A DNA stretch of 64,000 bases from Sulfurovum lithotrophicum. Lineage in GTDB: Bacteria > Campylobacterota > Campylobacteria > Campylobacterales > Sulfurovaceae. Below, piece after piece: positions 51,927 to 62,400 of the stretch. The position numbers and the translations under genes were made by a program. The DNA is taken from positions 1,116,001 through 1,180,000 of the forward strand of contig NZ_CP011308.1 in assembly GCF_000987835.1 (NCBI RefSeq), given 5' to 3'. The notes below the pieces were generated by a model. The model saw only the letters and a program-made list of their open reading frames with translations, ran no database searches and was not told the DNA's origin. The stretch's first letter is position 1, and each line of letters opens with the position of its first letter.

Positions 51927-53992
51927 GCTTCCACTGTTTTCTTCACTCCCTTCTTTTTAGGCTCCGGTTCAACGAACTCCCCTTTGATCAAGCCTGCTTC
52001 ATGCAGGAACTGCGAAGGCTTGTAGTCGATCTTTTTGACTTTGTCGTATTGGGCCAGAGAAAGGTAAAGTTTATCTTTTGCCCGTGTGACAGCCACATAA
52101 AACAGCCTTCGCTCTTCTTCAATGCTGCTCATCATCTTTCTGTTGGGGAAACGGCCGTCCACCAGGTCGACCACATAAACTTCCGGGAATTCCAGGCCCT
52201 TACTTGCGTGTACCGTAAGCAGATTTACCCCTTCCCCTTCGCTGAGTTCCCCTCCTCCAAGCACCATGGCATTGACAAATCGTCCCAATTCCCTGTATTG
52301 TCGCGAGAGGTCAAGCAGCAGGTTGGCTTTACGGTAAATGCGCTCTCTTGCAACCTTTTTTTTCTCTTCATCCACTTCCCCTGTTTTAAGACGCCCTCTC
52401 TGTATCGAGAGCATTTCAATTATCCCGTTGTAGAGTTTGGATGAAATGGCTGTCCGGAGAATCTTGGCAGGATTCTTCTCGGACTTGATCTCATTCATCA
52501 GTCTGTAGAAATCATTGAAGAACTTTACACCGTCCTGAATGATCTTCGGGTGCTTTAGCAGCGGATGGCCGTAAACATAGTGCGGCAGGTCAAGATGTTT
52601 GAAACGCGTGGCCGAACCGATATCATGGTCATCGTCAAAGAGCCCAAGCTGGACATTCTTGTTCGGATTGAGTTTGGGCAGCTCCGAATTGATCGGGTAG
52701 AGCACGCCCTGCATAAAATCACCATTGCCAAAATGAAGAAAACACTGAAAAAACTCTTTTGAGAGTGCGGAACCAACGCCCGAAGCGTATTCAAAAATAT
52801 GTATGAACGCCATCATATCCTTGGGATTGACCAGCAGGGAGAGTAGATCGAGGAGAAATTTGATCTCTTTGGCATCGAAAAAACTTGTTCCACCCTTTCG
52901 TTTGCATGGGATCCCTACTTCTCTGAGGCTTGCTTCGATCCCGTCGGCAGAAGAGTTGTTGCGGAAGACCACTGCAATACTGTCATTGGGGACATGGGTA
53001 TGTTTGATACTCTGTGCAATAGCCTGATACTGTTCAAAGAGGTCTTTGTACATCAGCAGCCTTGGTGGATGTGTCTTTCCGTGACGCCCTACTTCAAGTT
53101 TTTTGGGGTAAATGCGTTCGTTGCGTTCTATAACCCTGTTGGCAAGAGAAAGAATGGGGGCAGTAGAGCGGTAATTCGTTTTGAGCGTAAAAACATTGGC
53201 ATCGGGGTATCGCTTGGAAAAGGTAGCGATATTTTCTATATTCGCACCATTAAAGGCGTAAATACTCTGATCATAATCCCCGACGCAAAAAAGCGAACGT
53301 GGTTTGAGCGTATCGATGAGCGCACCCTGAAGCGTGTTGGTATCCTGGTATTCATCTACCAGCACCTCTTCAAAGTGTATGGTGTTCTCCTCAAGATGGC
53401 TTTTCATACGCAGCAGCAGGTCATTGAACGAAGCAAAACCGTAATCGATCTTCTCCTGCTCAAACTCCTGCACAATATCCATATAGGCATCCATGATCAC
53501 TTCATGTTCTGGGTACTTTTCCAAAAACCACTCATCAAATCCCTCAAGAGAGGCATTCTGGTATAGGGAGTACATCTCGTAGAGGTAGGTGGCTGAAAAT
53601 GGTGACAAAGGCAGGTTCATACGCTCAAAATTTCGTTTTTCGTAAATACTCCTGAAAAGTGTTTTAAGTTCTGAAGGCTGTTTGAGCGCAAGGTGGGGGT
53701 GCAGTTCTTTGAGCCATCGGTAGGAGACGGCATGAAACGTACCTGACTCAATACGCGATACGACTTTTTTGGGAAAATAGCGTTCCAGACGGGCGATCAT
53801 CTCTCCTGCGGCTTTATTGGTAAAGGTCAGCAGTAGGATCTTCGAGGGGTCCATCCCTTCATTCAAAAGATGGGCAATACGTCCGACAATGGTCGAAGTT
53901 TTCCCTGTCCCTGCACTGGCAATAATGAGATTCTGTCCCAGAGGTGCAGTGGCAGCGCTGAGCTGTTCATCGTTGAGTGTGCTGAGTGGCAA
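51923..53992 (-). CDS. UvrD/PcrA-type DNA helicase
   Basis: A 689-residue superfamily 1A helicase. TLNDEQLSAATAPLG and Walker A ASAGTGKTSTI (26-36), LLLTFTNKAAGEM, VDEYQDTN (motif II), GDYDQSIYAFNGA (III), LKTNYRST (IV), TVHASKGLEFPEVYV (V) and VAVTRAKDKLYLS (VI). It unwinds DNA in repair or replication restart. A TTG start fits the exact start at the preceding gene's stop. It overlaps the deaminase end by 4 bp on the other strand. Confidence 0.93.
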   Translation of the reverse strand: MPLSTLNDEQLSAATAPLGQNLIIASAGTGKTSTIVGRIAHLLNEGMDPSKILLLTFTNKAAGEMIARLERYFPKKVVSRIESGTFHAVSYRWLKELHPHLALKQPSELKTLFRSIYEKRNFERMNLPLSPFSATYLYEMYSLYQNASLEGFDEWFLEKYPEHEVIMDAYMDIVQEFEQEKIDYGFASFNDLLLRMKSHLEENTIHFEEVLVDEYQDTNTLQGALIDTLKPRSLFCVGDYDQSIYAFNGANIENIATFSKRYPDANVFTLKTNYRSTAPILSLANRVIERNERIYPKKLEVGRHGKTHPPRLLMYKDLFEQYQAIAQSIKHTHVPNDSIAVVFRNNSSADGIEASLREVGIPCKRKGGTSFFDAKEIKFLLDLLSLLVNPKDMMAFIHIFEYASGVGSALSKEFFQCFLHFGNGDFMQGVLYPINSELPKLNPNKNVQLGLFDDDHDIGSATRFKHLDLPHYVYGHPLLKHPKIIQDGVKFFNDFYRLMNEIKSEKNPAKILRTAISSKLYNGIIEMLSIQRGRLKTGEVDEEKKKVARERIYRKANLLLDLSRQYRELGRFVNAMVLGGGELSEGEGVNLLTVHASKGLEFPEVYVVDLVDGRFPNRKMMSSIEEERRLFYVAVTRAKDKLYLSLAQYDKVKKIDYKPSQFLHEAGLIKGEFVEPEPKKKGVKKTVEA

Positions 53993-54331
53993 TTATTTGT
54001 GCCCAAGGATGTAGTACGTATTCTTGTTGTCAACTTTTTTCAGATCAAGCTTGTATTTGTCCGCCCAGTGCTTCACGATCTTGTTAAAGGCAGTGAGATT
54101 GTCCGCAGAACTGTCCTCGTTACATTTGATCTTGAGGTAGTTTTCCGAGTTGGACATAGCGATATACCCTTTTTCTACTGCCAGAGCATCGTTGAAAGAG
54201 GGTATATGGGGAGAGAACTTTTCAAAACCTACTGTATTTGCAATGATATCGTTGATTTGTTTGAGGGTCTGAGGGTTCTGTGTATAGCCAAGTTGTGTCA
54301 AAAGTGCTTCGGGTGTTAGATTGAGATGCAT
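53993..54331 (-). CDS. 112-residue soluble protein
   Basis: Starts MHLNLTPEALLTQLGYTQNP, then a helical middle and IVKHWADKYKLDLKKVDNK near the end. No motif recognised. Its stop touches the start codon of the helicase, so the pair is translated together. The first helix resembles small proteins found with UvrD-like genes in Campylobacterota, by memory only. Confidence 0.65.
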   Translation of the reverse strand: MHLNLTPEALLTQLGYTQNPQTLKQINDIIANTVGFEKFSPHIPSFNDALAVEKGYIAMSNSENYLKIKCNEDSSADNLTAFNKIVKHWADKYKLDLKKVDNKNTYYILGHK

Positions 54332-54398
54332 ATGCTTCCTAATGATGTAAATTGAAATCAGATTGTAGCAAAAAAGAGGTTAGGAAAGAGAAGAGAGT

Positions 54399-54962
54399 TT
54401 AAAACAATGTCTCTTTTGGGGCTCCGATCCTCGCTATGAGATCTTTGTAGTGTTCCACGTTCTGAAAAGCTTTTTCATAGCGCCAGCGCAATACGAATTC
54501 TATGATCTCGTTCTTCAATGTCGGATCAAGTGTTTCAGCTTTTCCAAAATAGCCAAGAGAGACATTTTTCGCTTTTTTCTTTCCGTTCTTGTCAGGCTCA
54601 TAGGTAATGGCAATGATCTGTATATATTTACCTTCACGCACCTCTCCAAAATCTTCTTCTTTGAGACCGATACCCGAAAGGTTCATTGCCTTATAATGAA
54701 AGATATCGTCAAAATCAGGGGATTTTTCAAAGATCTTCAGCTTTTCATAGAGGTTTTTCACTCTTTGGATGTTGTCTTCTCTAACCTGTTCAAAATTGGC
54801 ACTTTTTTCTGCCGGTCTTTGTTCTTTTACCGCTACACTTGCAGGTGTTGTCTTCTTTTGACTCTGTGGTTTTTTATCAACGGCAGGAAGTACATCTTTT
54901 TGAGATAGTTCTTCTTCCAGACGGCTGGTAAGTGCCTTGAGTTTGTCTAAGCTGCTCGACAT
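54399..54962 (-). CDS. 187-residue soluble protein, unknown
   Basis: MSSSLDKLKALTSRLEEELS starts a coiled coil. Residues 25-60 are Lys/Ala/Pro-rich and likely disordered. The C-terminal half (75-187) contains DFDDIFHYKAMNLSGIGLKE, a strand-rich IQIIAITYEPDKNGKKKAKN and a helix FVLRWRYEKAFQNVEHYKDL. No known family. Own transcript, 67 bp from the helicase partner. Confidence 0.65.
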   Translation of the reverse strand: MSSSLDKLKALTSRLEEELSQKDVLPAVDKKPQSQKKTTPASVAVKEQRPAEKSANFEQVREDNIQRVKNLYEKLKIFEKSPDFDDIFHYKAMNLSGIGLKEEDFGEVREGKYIQIIAITYEPDKNGKKKAKNVSLGYFGKAETLDPTLKNEIIEFVLRWRYEKAFQNVEHYKDLIARIGAPKETLF

Positions 54963-55218
54963 ACATTCCCTTTAAACAGGGTGTACATGCACCCTTCAAG
55001 TAAATATTAGATAATATAGTACTGCACATTTTATAATATGAAGATTAAATAATAGTGAATAATATCAATTTTTCTATTTTTTAATGTAAAAAAATGTACT
55101 GTCTTGATATCATTTAATATTTCAAATGCTCTCCTACTGCTTAAGAGCTCTTAACCAATCTTTGGATAAAATCCCATACCATACATTAAATAATATAAAA
55201 CAACAGGGGTAAGGGAAA

Positions 55219-56487
55219 GTGCAGTACTTGGAAATAAGAGGCGGAAAAAACCTAAGGGGCAGCGTAACGATAAGCGGTGCAAAAAATGCGGCACTTCCCG
55301 TGATTGCAGCAACGATCCTGAGTGACAAAGAGGTCACGTTGACCAATCTCCCTGATGTAGTAGATATCCGTACCCTGCTCAAACTCCTTACGATGCTTGG
55401 CGGCAAAGTCGAACATGAAGGTACCATTGCCAAGATAGACAACGGAAGTATCAATTCACATAAAGCAGTCTATGAGATCGTTTCTCAAATGAGAGCTTCT
55501 ATCCTGGTATTAGGTCCTCTCCTCACCCGCTTTGGCGAGTGTGAAGTCTCTCTGCCCGGAGGGTGCGCCATTGGACAGCGCCCTATAGACCTTCATCTAA
55601 AAGCGCTTGAAGCCATGGGGGCCCAGATCACAATAGAAAGCGGTTATGTCCATGCCGTTGCGCCCAAGGGACTGCACGGAGCAAAGATAATCTTTGACAA
55701 GATCACAGTAGGCGGGACGGAAAACATCATTATGGCCGCAGCTCTTGCGAAAGGAACGACCACTATCATCAATGCAGCCAAAGAACCCGAGATCGTACAG
55801 TTGTGCAAAATGATCGCAGATGCCGGAGTGAAAATAGAAGGCATCGGTACTAATGAGCTCATCATTGAGGGAACAGACGGTATACCACTTACCTTTAAGC
55901 CAGTCGAGATCATTCCTGACCGGATCGAAGCAGGGACTTATCTCTGTGCCGGTGCCATTACCAAGTCTGAGATCACCCTGAAAAAGGTCAATGCAGAGCA
56001 TATACGTGCCTCAATAGACAAGCTTGAGAATATGGGATTCACTTTTGATATTGACGATGACAGTATCACTATTCATCCTGCAGCTCTTATCAAGCCCGTC
56101 AGTCTCATCACGACAGAGTATCCCGGTTTCCCTACCGATATGCAGGCGCAGTTCATGGCAGTTGCTGTCGTAGCAGAGGGTGAGAGCCTGATAGAAGAGC
56201 GTCTTTTTGAAAACCGTTTCATGCATGTGAGCGAACTCAACCGTCTGGGGGCCGACATCTGGCTCAAAGGGAGTGTTGCTGCGGTAAAGGGGGTCAAAAC
56301 GCTTCATGGTGCGGATGTCATGGCAACTGATCTGCGGGCCAGTTCCGCCCTGGTACTTGCCGGGCTTGTGGCAGAGGGAACGACCAATGTCCGCCGTATC
56401 TACCATTTGGATCGTGGATATGATAACCTTGAGGGGAAACTCGCTGCGCTCGGTGCCGATATCGTCAGAAAACAGGCAGAAGCGTAG
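55219..56487 (+). CDS. murA: UDP-N-acetylglucosamine enolpyruvyl transferase
   Basis: A 422-residue MurA, first step of murein synthesis. [20 protein letters not shown] near the N-terminus (Lys22-type), and [15 protein letters not shown] holding the catalytic Cys. Length and the C-terminal [18 protein letters not shown] are typical. A GTG start is used, with AAGGG 3 nt upstream. The CYTH gene follows after 6 bp. Confidence 0.95.
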   Translation: MQYLEIRGGKNLRGSVTISGAKNAALPVIAATILSDKEVTLTNLPDVVDIRTLLKLLTMLGGKVEHEGTIAKIDNGSINSHKAVYEIVSQMRASILVLGPLLTRFGECEVSLPGGCAIGQRPIDLHLKALEAMGAQITIESGYVHAVAPKGLHGAKIIFDKITVGGTENIIMAAALAKGTTTIINAAKEPEIVQLCKMIADAGVKIEGIGTNELIIEGTDGIPLTFKPVEIIPDRIEAGTYLCAGAITKSEITLKKVNAEHIRASIDKLENMGFTFDIDDDSITIHPAALIKPVSLITTEYPGFPTDMQAQFMAVAVVAEGESLIEERLFENRFMHVSELNRLGADIWLKGSVAAVKGVKTLHGADVMATDLRASSALVLAGLVAEGTTNVRRIYHLDRGYDNLEGKLAALGADIVRKQAEA

Positions 56488-56493
56488 GTCAAG

Positions 56494-56958
56494 ATGCCTA
56501 AAGAGATCGAGCGTAAATTCCTAGTCAATCCGGAACTGCTCCCTGTTCTTGAAAATCCCCATGTGATCAGACAGGGCTATATCCCCACACAGGGGACTGC
56601 TACCGTCCGTATACGCATCAGTAACAACAAAGCCTTTCTGACGCTCAAAGGCAGGGCAACCGGCCTGACGCGTTCTGAGTTCGAATACCCGGTTCCATTG
56701 GAAGATGCGGAAAAAATGCTTCAGGAGCTTTGTGTCCCTCCCCTGATAGAGAAAAAACGTTACCTTATCCTCTACAGGGGTCATACCTGGGAGCTTGATC
56801 TCTTCGAAGGGGATAATGCAGGTCTCATCGTGGCTGAGATAGAACTGGACGATGAAAATGAAGCCTTTGAAAAGCCACCATGGGTCTCGCAGGAAGTTTC
56901 ATTCGACCCGCGATACCGTAATGCCAATCTCATTACCCATCCCTATTCCAGGTGGTAA
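56494..56958 (+). CDS. CYTH domain (triphosphate tunnel) protein
   Basis: A 154-residue CYTH protein. The signature EIERKFLV (ExExK) opens the fold, followed by RIRISNNKAFLTLKGR, TRSEFEYPV and the terminal barrel strands (WELDLFEGDNAGLIVAEIEL). Such proteins hydrolyse tripolyphosphate or similar substrates. It follows murA by 6 bp and faces the large sensor gene, whose stop lies 5 bp beyond. Confidence 0.88.
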   Translation: MPKEIERKFLVNPELLPVLENPHVIRQGYIPTQGTATVRIRISNNKAFLTLKGRATGLTRSEFEYPVPLEDAEKMLQELCVPPLIEKKRYLILYRGHTWELDLFEGDNAGLIVAEIELDDENEAFEKPPWVSQEVSFDPRYRNANLITHPYSRW

Positions 56959-56963
56959 ATTTT

Positions 56964-59900
56964 TTAACGTTGTAGATATTCCGTCATCTCTTTTTTAGGC
57001 AAAGGCCGCGAGTAGTGGTATCCCTGTATGATGTAACAGCCCTGTTCAAGCAGATATCGTACCTGGTCGCGTTGTTCCACGCCCTCTGCAATGATCTCAA
57101 GCTGCAGACTCTCTGCCAAAGCAATGACAGCATTGGTAATGGCACAATCCTCAGCATTGTAGGGAAGATCGTGAATGAAGGATTTGTCAATTTTCAGTTT
57201 GTCCACGGGAAAGCGTTTCAGGTAGGCCAGAGAGGAGTATCCTGTACCAAAGTCGTCTATGGATATTTTGACGCCCATCTGGTTGAGCATCGTCAGTTTC
57301 TTGATGGAACGTTTCGGGTTGAGCATTACCTGGTTCTCGGTGATCTCAAAGGTCAGCCATTTGACTTTAAAACCTGTTTCCAGAAGTGTTTTCTGCAGCT
57401 TGAAAAAGAAATCGTTCTTCATAAGCTGTGAAATCGAAAGATTCAGAGAAAGAATGCCCGGGGCGAGTCCCATTTGCTGCCACTCTACCATATCGCTCAT
57501 TGCCTGACACATGACATAGTGGTCGAGATCTTTGATGAGTCCTGTCTCCTCTGCCAGCGGAATAAATGCATCCGGCGGCACCAGGCCTTTTTCGGGATGA
57601 TCCCACCTGACAAGCGCTTCCACGCCGACCAGACTTCTGTTCCGGGCATCGATCTGAGGCTGGTAATAGACCAGCAGTTCATTCTCCTCTATCGCTCTGC
57701 GAAGCTCTTTCTCCATCGTCGCCTTTTTCAGTGCGATATTCATCATCTTCGATGAATAGAACTGATAATTGTTCCTTCCTTCCTCTTTGGCTTTGTACAT
57801 AGCAATATCCGCATATTTAAGCAGGTCATGCATATTGATGGCATCTCTGGGATATAGACTTATCCCTATACTTACGGTGACATGAAGTGTCTGATGGTCG
57901 ATCACTATCGGCTCTTTCATCGCATCCATAATCTTTTCTGCTACTTTGGCAGCAGATTCTGGTGTAGCAAGCTCATGTACAAGCAGCGTAAATTCATCTC
58001 CTCCAAGACGAGACAGGGTATCTTCTTCCCTGACGCATTTAATAAGCCTTTTAGCAACGATCTTCAGCACTTCATCTCCCATATAATGCCCGAGTGTGTC
58101 GTTGATCTGTTTGAAATTGTCCAGATCTATGAAGAAAACACCAAAGCTTTCCTGATGCCTTTGTGCATAAACGATCGTCTGCTGAAGCCTGTCATTGAAA
58201 AGTGTTCTGTTGGGAAGCTGGGTCAATGGATCGTGATAGGCCTGAAAATTCAGTTTTTTCGTCTGTTCAAGCAGTGCTTCCTCGATCTCTTTTTTCTGTG
58301 TGATATCCTGTGAATAACGTGTGATGCCAACGATCCTGTTTTTCTCATCTCTTAGAACCGAAGCGGATACATCCGTATAGATAACTTTCCCTTCTTTTGT
58401 CTGTTTGCGTATCTGATCTCGATAGGATCCGTACAGAAGTGTCTGCATTTTAATCCATCGTGCCTTCTTAAGCTCATCCTCCGGATAGAGAATATCAATG
58501 TTCCTCCCGATCATTTCAGAAGCATCATACCCCAGTAACTCGGTTGCCCCATGGTTCCAGTGAATAATTTTGTTGTCCAGGTCAGTCGAGATCACCGCAT
58601 CATGTATCTGTTCGAGTATCTGTGCCTGTTCTATCTCTTTCTTTTCGATGGCTACCAAATGTGTGATATCAAGGTTGAAGATGATCATAGCATCCCTGTC
58701 ATGGTACTTTCCGTACTGCGCATAGGTCTGTACCGGGTATTTACTGCCATCCTTTTTTGTGTAGACAGTCCTGTTAAGTACTGTACCATTAGCCCGTATC
58801 TCTTTTTCAAATTCCCTAAGCTGCTTATGGGTGATCTCTCTGTTGATATCCAGAATGGAAAGTCTGCATATCTCTTCACGGGTATAACCCAGTTTCCGGA
58901 TAGCCGCATCATTGGCATACAGGTAGCGGAAGGTGCCCAGCTCAACGATCAGTACTTCACCGCTGGCGTGTTCTATGATATCGGCCAGTTCTTTGTTCTC
59001 CTGTTTTAGCCTGAGCTGTTCAGTGATATCGAGTGTTGTTCCAATGATCTTGTCCGGTTCACCCTCTTTGTCGAAGAGCATTTTGGCATTGATCAGCACA
59101 GTAATGATCTCTCCGTCTTCACGCCTGACACGAAGCGAAATACTTTTGACCTCTCCATCCTGCAGGCTTCTCAGTCCCTCATAGGCAATATGCCTGTCTT
59201 TTTCAACCACCCGTGAAAGAAAGGTGTCAAGTGTCGGCTGTGTGCTTTCCGGATCCAGCTGGTAGATATCATAACTTCTTTTCGACCATTGTGAAGTATT
59301 GTGCTTCAGGTCTATCTCCCAGCTTCCGAAATGTCCGATCTCCTGTATTCTGTTCAGGGCCTCTTTCTGTGCTTCTATTACTCTGGTTTTCTCTTCAAGT
59401 TTTCCAAACTCTTTTTGGGCCTCTTGCATATTTACATTCAGAAAATGGGACAATGCCTTTGCCGATACCTGATATTCATTCAATACAATATGTTGTCTAT
59501 ATATTTTTTTATCTGTTTTGTGAGACGATTCACTGAGGCCCAAAATCGTCATTGTCTGGTTAAGCAGCGCCTTTTTGCCTGAAAAGGAGAAAAATTCACC
59601 ATAGGTGAAAAATCCCGATACCGGCGCTACACTCTGTAATGGTTTTATCTCCTGTTCAATAAACTCAGGCAGGAATCTTCTTCTAGCCATACATGAATAG
59701 ATAAAAATGGATTCAACAGGCTGGGAAACAATAGACTGGTCGATCTTTTCGGACTGATCCAAAAGCATCTTGGCATCACCGTATCCGAAATAGACTGTGT
59801 CTCCCTGATGAAAGTTCCCCGCAAAAGAGAGGGAGCCGTCCTCATGTAGCGACAGGATCGCCCTGGCCGTCAGTTCATCTCCTTTTCGGATGATCAGGGG

Positions 59901-60632
59901 AAACTCAAGGCCGATGGCAGGCAGTTTTTTGGCTACATCTTCACCAAAATATTTTTTATATACGTCATAGGCCGACATGTCATCAATGGTATAGACACGG
60001 TTTCTATCGACTTTCGTTACAACAAGGCTCCTGCCGATAGGCTGCCAGTTGAAATTGTATTCTGTATAGATATGCAGGTGCGGATTGGACAAGGCTACCC
60101 CTACTGCCCCGTGTGAAGTAATCTGTTTGCCTGTGAATACATAAGTGTTTTTAAACTGCGCATAGTCTCCGGCCATTCCACCGGCTACGGTCACTTCCGG
60201 ATAGACAGCGTCGATACCTCCAAGAAACTCTTCTCCATTGCTTTCTGTGCCGTCCAAAAACGCAATGAGTACTTTTTTGTCTTGGGAAAGGATGGCGTGT
60301 GCCAGTGTCTGTCCTATCTTAAAACTATCCATCTTGCCGTCACCATCCACAAAGAGAGGATAGAGGACAGTATTGTCAAACTGTGTCAGTGAAATGACAT
60401 GGGTATGGGTAGTAACTTTACCCGAACAAATCTCCCCGTCGGTCGTCGAACCTATAATGACTGCCCGTGGAAAAAGTGAAACAATCTCTTTTGTCATTAC
60501 CGCAATGTCGGCTTTTTCAGTATAGCTTGTAAAGACCTGTATCAGCAGTTGATCATTGTCGACAATACCCTCCTGTATAACCAAGTCCTGAAAATGCTGC
60601 TTGTCTGTATAGTAGGTATTGACTGTTCTCAT
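56964..60632 (-). CDS. FIST-PAS-PAS-PAS-GGDEF-EAL signalling protein
   Basis: A 1222-residue cytoplasmic signalling protein. Residues 1-385 hold FIST_N and FIST_C (AVIIGSTTDGEICSG; TVAGGMAGDYAQF; PVSGFFTYGEFF). A helix (400-430) leads to three PAS domains (~430-545, ~550-665, ~670-790), GGDEF (~800-960, active LSRLGGDEFTLLV) and EAL (~975-1215; EALVRWDHPEKG, ENQVMLNP, DDFGTGYSSLAYLK). Both catalytic signatures are intact, so it can make or break cyclic di-GMP. The FIST part is paralogous to 41044-42183. The ATG at 60632 is preferred to GTG at 60635. Confidence 0.9.
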   Translation of the reverse strand: MRTVNTYYTDKQHFQDLVIQEGIVDNDQLLIQVFTSYTEKADIAVMTKEIVSLFPRAVIIGSTTDGEICSGKVTTHTHVISLTQFDNTVLYPLFVDGDGKMDSFKIGQTLAHAILSQDKKVLIAFLDGTESNGEEFLGGIDAVYPEVTVAGGMAGDYAQFKNTYVFTGKQITSHGAVGVALSNPHLHIYTEYNFNWQPIGRSLVVTKVDRNRVYTIDDMSAYDVYKKYFGEDVAKKLPAIGLEFPLIIRKGDELTARAILSLHEDGSLSFAGNFHQGDTVYFGYGDAKMLLDQSEKIDQSIVSQPVESIFIYSCMARRRFLPEFIEQEIKPLQSVAPVSGFFTYGEFFSFSGKKALLNQTMTILGLSESSHKTDKKIYRQHIVLNEYQVSAKALSHFLNVNMQEAQKEFGKLEEKTRVIEAQKEALNRIQEIGHFGSWEIDLKHNTSQWSKRSYDIYQLDPESTQPTLDTFLSRVVEKDRHIAYEGLRSLQDGEVKSISLRVRREDGEIITVLINAKMLFDKEGEPDKIIGTTLDITEQLRLKQENKELADIIEHASGEVLIVELGTFRYLYANDAAIRKLGYTREEICRLSILDINREITHKQLREFEKEIRANGTVLNRTVYTKKDGSKYPVQTYAQYGKYHDRDAMIIFNLDITHLVAIEKKEIEQAQILEQIHDAVISTDLDNKIIHWNHGATELLGYDASEMIGRNIDILYPEDELKKARWIKMQTLLYGSYRDQIRKQTKEGKVIYTDVSASVLRDEKNRIVGITRYSQDITQKKEIEEALLEQTKKLNFQAYHDPLTQLPNRTLFNDRLQQTIVYAQRHQESFGVFFIDLDNFKQINDTLGHYMGDEVLKIVAKRLIKCVREEDTLSRLGGDEFTLLVHELATPESAAKVAEKIMDAMKEPIVIDHQTLHVTVSIGISLYPRDAINMHDLLKYADIAMYKAKEEGRNNYQFYSSKMMNIALKKATMEKELRRAIEENELLVYYQPQIDARNRSLVGVEALVRWDHPEKGLVPPDAFIPLAEETGLIKDLDHYVMCQAMSDMVEWQQMGLAPGILSLNLSISQLMKNDFFFKLQKTLLETGFKVKWLTFEITENQVMLNPKRSIKKLTMLNQMGVKISIDDFGTGYSSLAYLKRFPVDKLKIDKSFIHDLPYNAEDCAITNAVIALAESLQLEIIAEGVEQRDQVRYLLEQGCYIIQGYHYSRPLPKKEMTEYLQR

Positions 60633-60720
60633 CACTTCACTTTTATTACGTATATTAATAACATATTATAGTCAAATAGACAACAAATCACAATAGTTTA
60701 TCCTTCCGGGCAGCTTGAAA

Positions 60721-61788
60721 TCAGGAAGCGTTACCTCTGAGCACATCCAGTACATTCGTGGCATACGCACCTTTTGGAAGCACAAAAGAGAGTTCATAAT
60801 GGGCTTTCTCTTCCACATAGTTCTTCTTGATCTCCGTTACCTGTATCCAGGCATAGCGTCTTGCCCCGTTCATTTTGATCTCTTCATCAAAGTGTTCTTC
60901 CAGCATTCTTGCGGTTGCAGCGGACCTTTTTACCCTTGTACCGGGTATGAGGCCTGTAGGCGCGATATCTTTTGTTTCAAACCGTTCTGCCTCTTTGCTG
61001 AGCTCTTCCACTTCAAAAAGCCTGCCGTACGGGTAGTGCATCATCAGGTCACCTTCTACAAGTTTAAAAAAGTTTTTTTGTTCTTTGCTACCTTTGAGTG
61101 AACCCTCAGGCAGCTTCATCAGTTTCTCCGTATCTGCTTCGCTGAACTCCTGTAGCAATAGTGTAAGCTCCATTCGTCTGCAGAGCCAACTGTTGAAAAG
61201 ATAACTCTGATACGATCCCATCAGGAACTCTCTGGTCTTTCTGTCGCGGATCTTCAGTTTCCCTTCGATCAGCTTTTTCCCGTCTTCCCAGTTGTTTCCG
61301 TCCGTACCGAAGCGCTGGTTGCCGAAATAGTTCGGTACCCCATGACTCTTGATCCATTTCAGCACAGAATCCAGTTTATCCTTCTGCACACCGAGCACTT
61401 TTTTCAAACGTATCTCGAAACGGTTACCTTTGAGGTGCCCTACACGTATCTTATTGTTATGACGTACTTTATCGAGTATCTTGATCTTCTCATGGCTGAA
61501 AGCATCCAGTTTCTCTTCGAACTTCGCCGGCAGGGAGATGTACTGAATGGTCATGGCATGCTTGTCTTTCAAACCAGCATAGCCCATATCACGTCTTCTG
61601 ATGCCGACATGGTTGGAGATTGCATCGAGCATTTCCCAGGTAGTCATCTCTTTTTTTCGTACTTTGAGTACCAAATGCTCACCCTCCCCTGTGAATTCGT
61701 ACAGAGGTATCTCTTCAACAGTAAAATCACGCGGAGTAGAATTGAAGACAAAGTCGTTCTTAATATTGAGAGGGTAGACAAGTTTCAT
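60721..61788 (-). CDS. truD: tRNA pseudouridine(13) synthase
   Basis: A 355-residue TruD-family enzyme that makes pseudouridine 13 in some tRNAs. GYAGLKDKHAMT holds catalytic Asp75; RFGTDGNNW and NYFGNQRFG are family motifs. No neighbouring partner. Confidence 0.92.
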   Translation of the reverse strand: MKLVYPLNIKNDFVFNSTPRDFTVEEIPLYEFTGEGEHLVLKVRKKEMTTWEMLDAISNHVGIRRRDMGYAGLKDKHAMTIQYISLPAKFEEKLDAFSHEKIKILDKVRHNNKIRVGHLKGNRFEIRLKKVLGVQKDKLDSVLKWIKSHGVPNYFGNQRFGTDGNNWEDGKKLIEGKLKIRDRKTREFLMGSYQSYLFNSWLCRRMELTLLLQEFSEADTEKLMKLPEGSLKGSKEQKNFFKLVEGDLMMHYPYGRLFEVEELSKEAERFETKDIAPTGLIPGTRVKRSAATARMLEEHFDEEIKMNGARRYAWIQVTEIKKNYVEEKAHYELSFVLPKGAYATNVLDVLRGNAS

Positions 61789-61848
61789 TGGGCACAGTCC
61801 TGGTATTGTAATAAGTATTTATTTTATCATAATCCAACAGAAAAAGAA

Positions 61849-61877
61849 TTGACAACTTAATCTTTTAAAAGTATAAT
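61849..61877 (+). promoter_or_regulatory. Consensus promoter of the host-attachment-family gene
   Basis: TTGACA (61849-61854) and TATAAT (61872-61877) are separated by 17 bp, a perfect sigma-70 promoter. AGGAGG precedes the ATG at 61917. Confidence 0.85.
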
Positions 61878-61916
61878 CGACCTGTATAAAAGAATTTCCC
61901 AAACAGGAGGTGTTAA

Positions 61917-62387
61917 ATGAAAGTAGGAAACATTGTAATCGTGGCCAATCTTGGTGAGCTGAAAGTATATGAGGCAATGCCGCGCGACCTTGAAGCGGAA
62001 GCAGGACTGAAACCCACACATGTAAAACTTGACCTTGTCGATGAAAAGTGCTACAGTGAGTCACACAAGAAACTGCATGAGATACTGACTGATCAGGCAG
62101 GCCGCTTTAAAGGCGGAAGTCAGGGACGAGGTACATTCACACAGGGCAGTATCGGAGAGAAGCATACGATTGAACAGGAAATTGAAGAAGATGTGTTGAG
62201 AGAACTCGCTAAAGATATCTCGGATATCATTATTCAAAAGAGCGCTCCAGCATATCTTGCTCTACCCGATATGATCTGCAAACGTATTGTGGAGCGTATA
62301 TCTCCTGACGCAAAAGCAAAAGTGGTCAAAACAATAGAAAAAGATCTTATAAAAGTAAACAAAACAGAACTGCCGAACCAATTCTAG
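61917..62387 (+). CDS. Host attachment family protein (PF10116-like)
   Basis: A 156-residue soluble protein. IVIVANLGELKVYEA at the start and ESHKKLHEILTDQAGRFKGG with a basic-acidic tail fit the Host_attach family (from Agrobacterium attachment studies); real function unknown. It has a strong promoter and ribosome site and its own terminator, so it is probably well expressed. Confidence 0.8.
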   Translation: MKVGNIVIVANLGELKVYEAMPRDLEAEAGLKPTHVKLDLVDEKCYSESHKKLHEILTDQAGRFKGGSQGRGTFTQGSIGEKHTIEQEIEEDVLRELAKDISDIIIQKSAPAYLALPDMICKRIVERISPDAKAKVVKTIEKDLIKVNKTELPNQF

Positions 62388-62400
62388 TCTGCCCTCTCCC

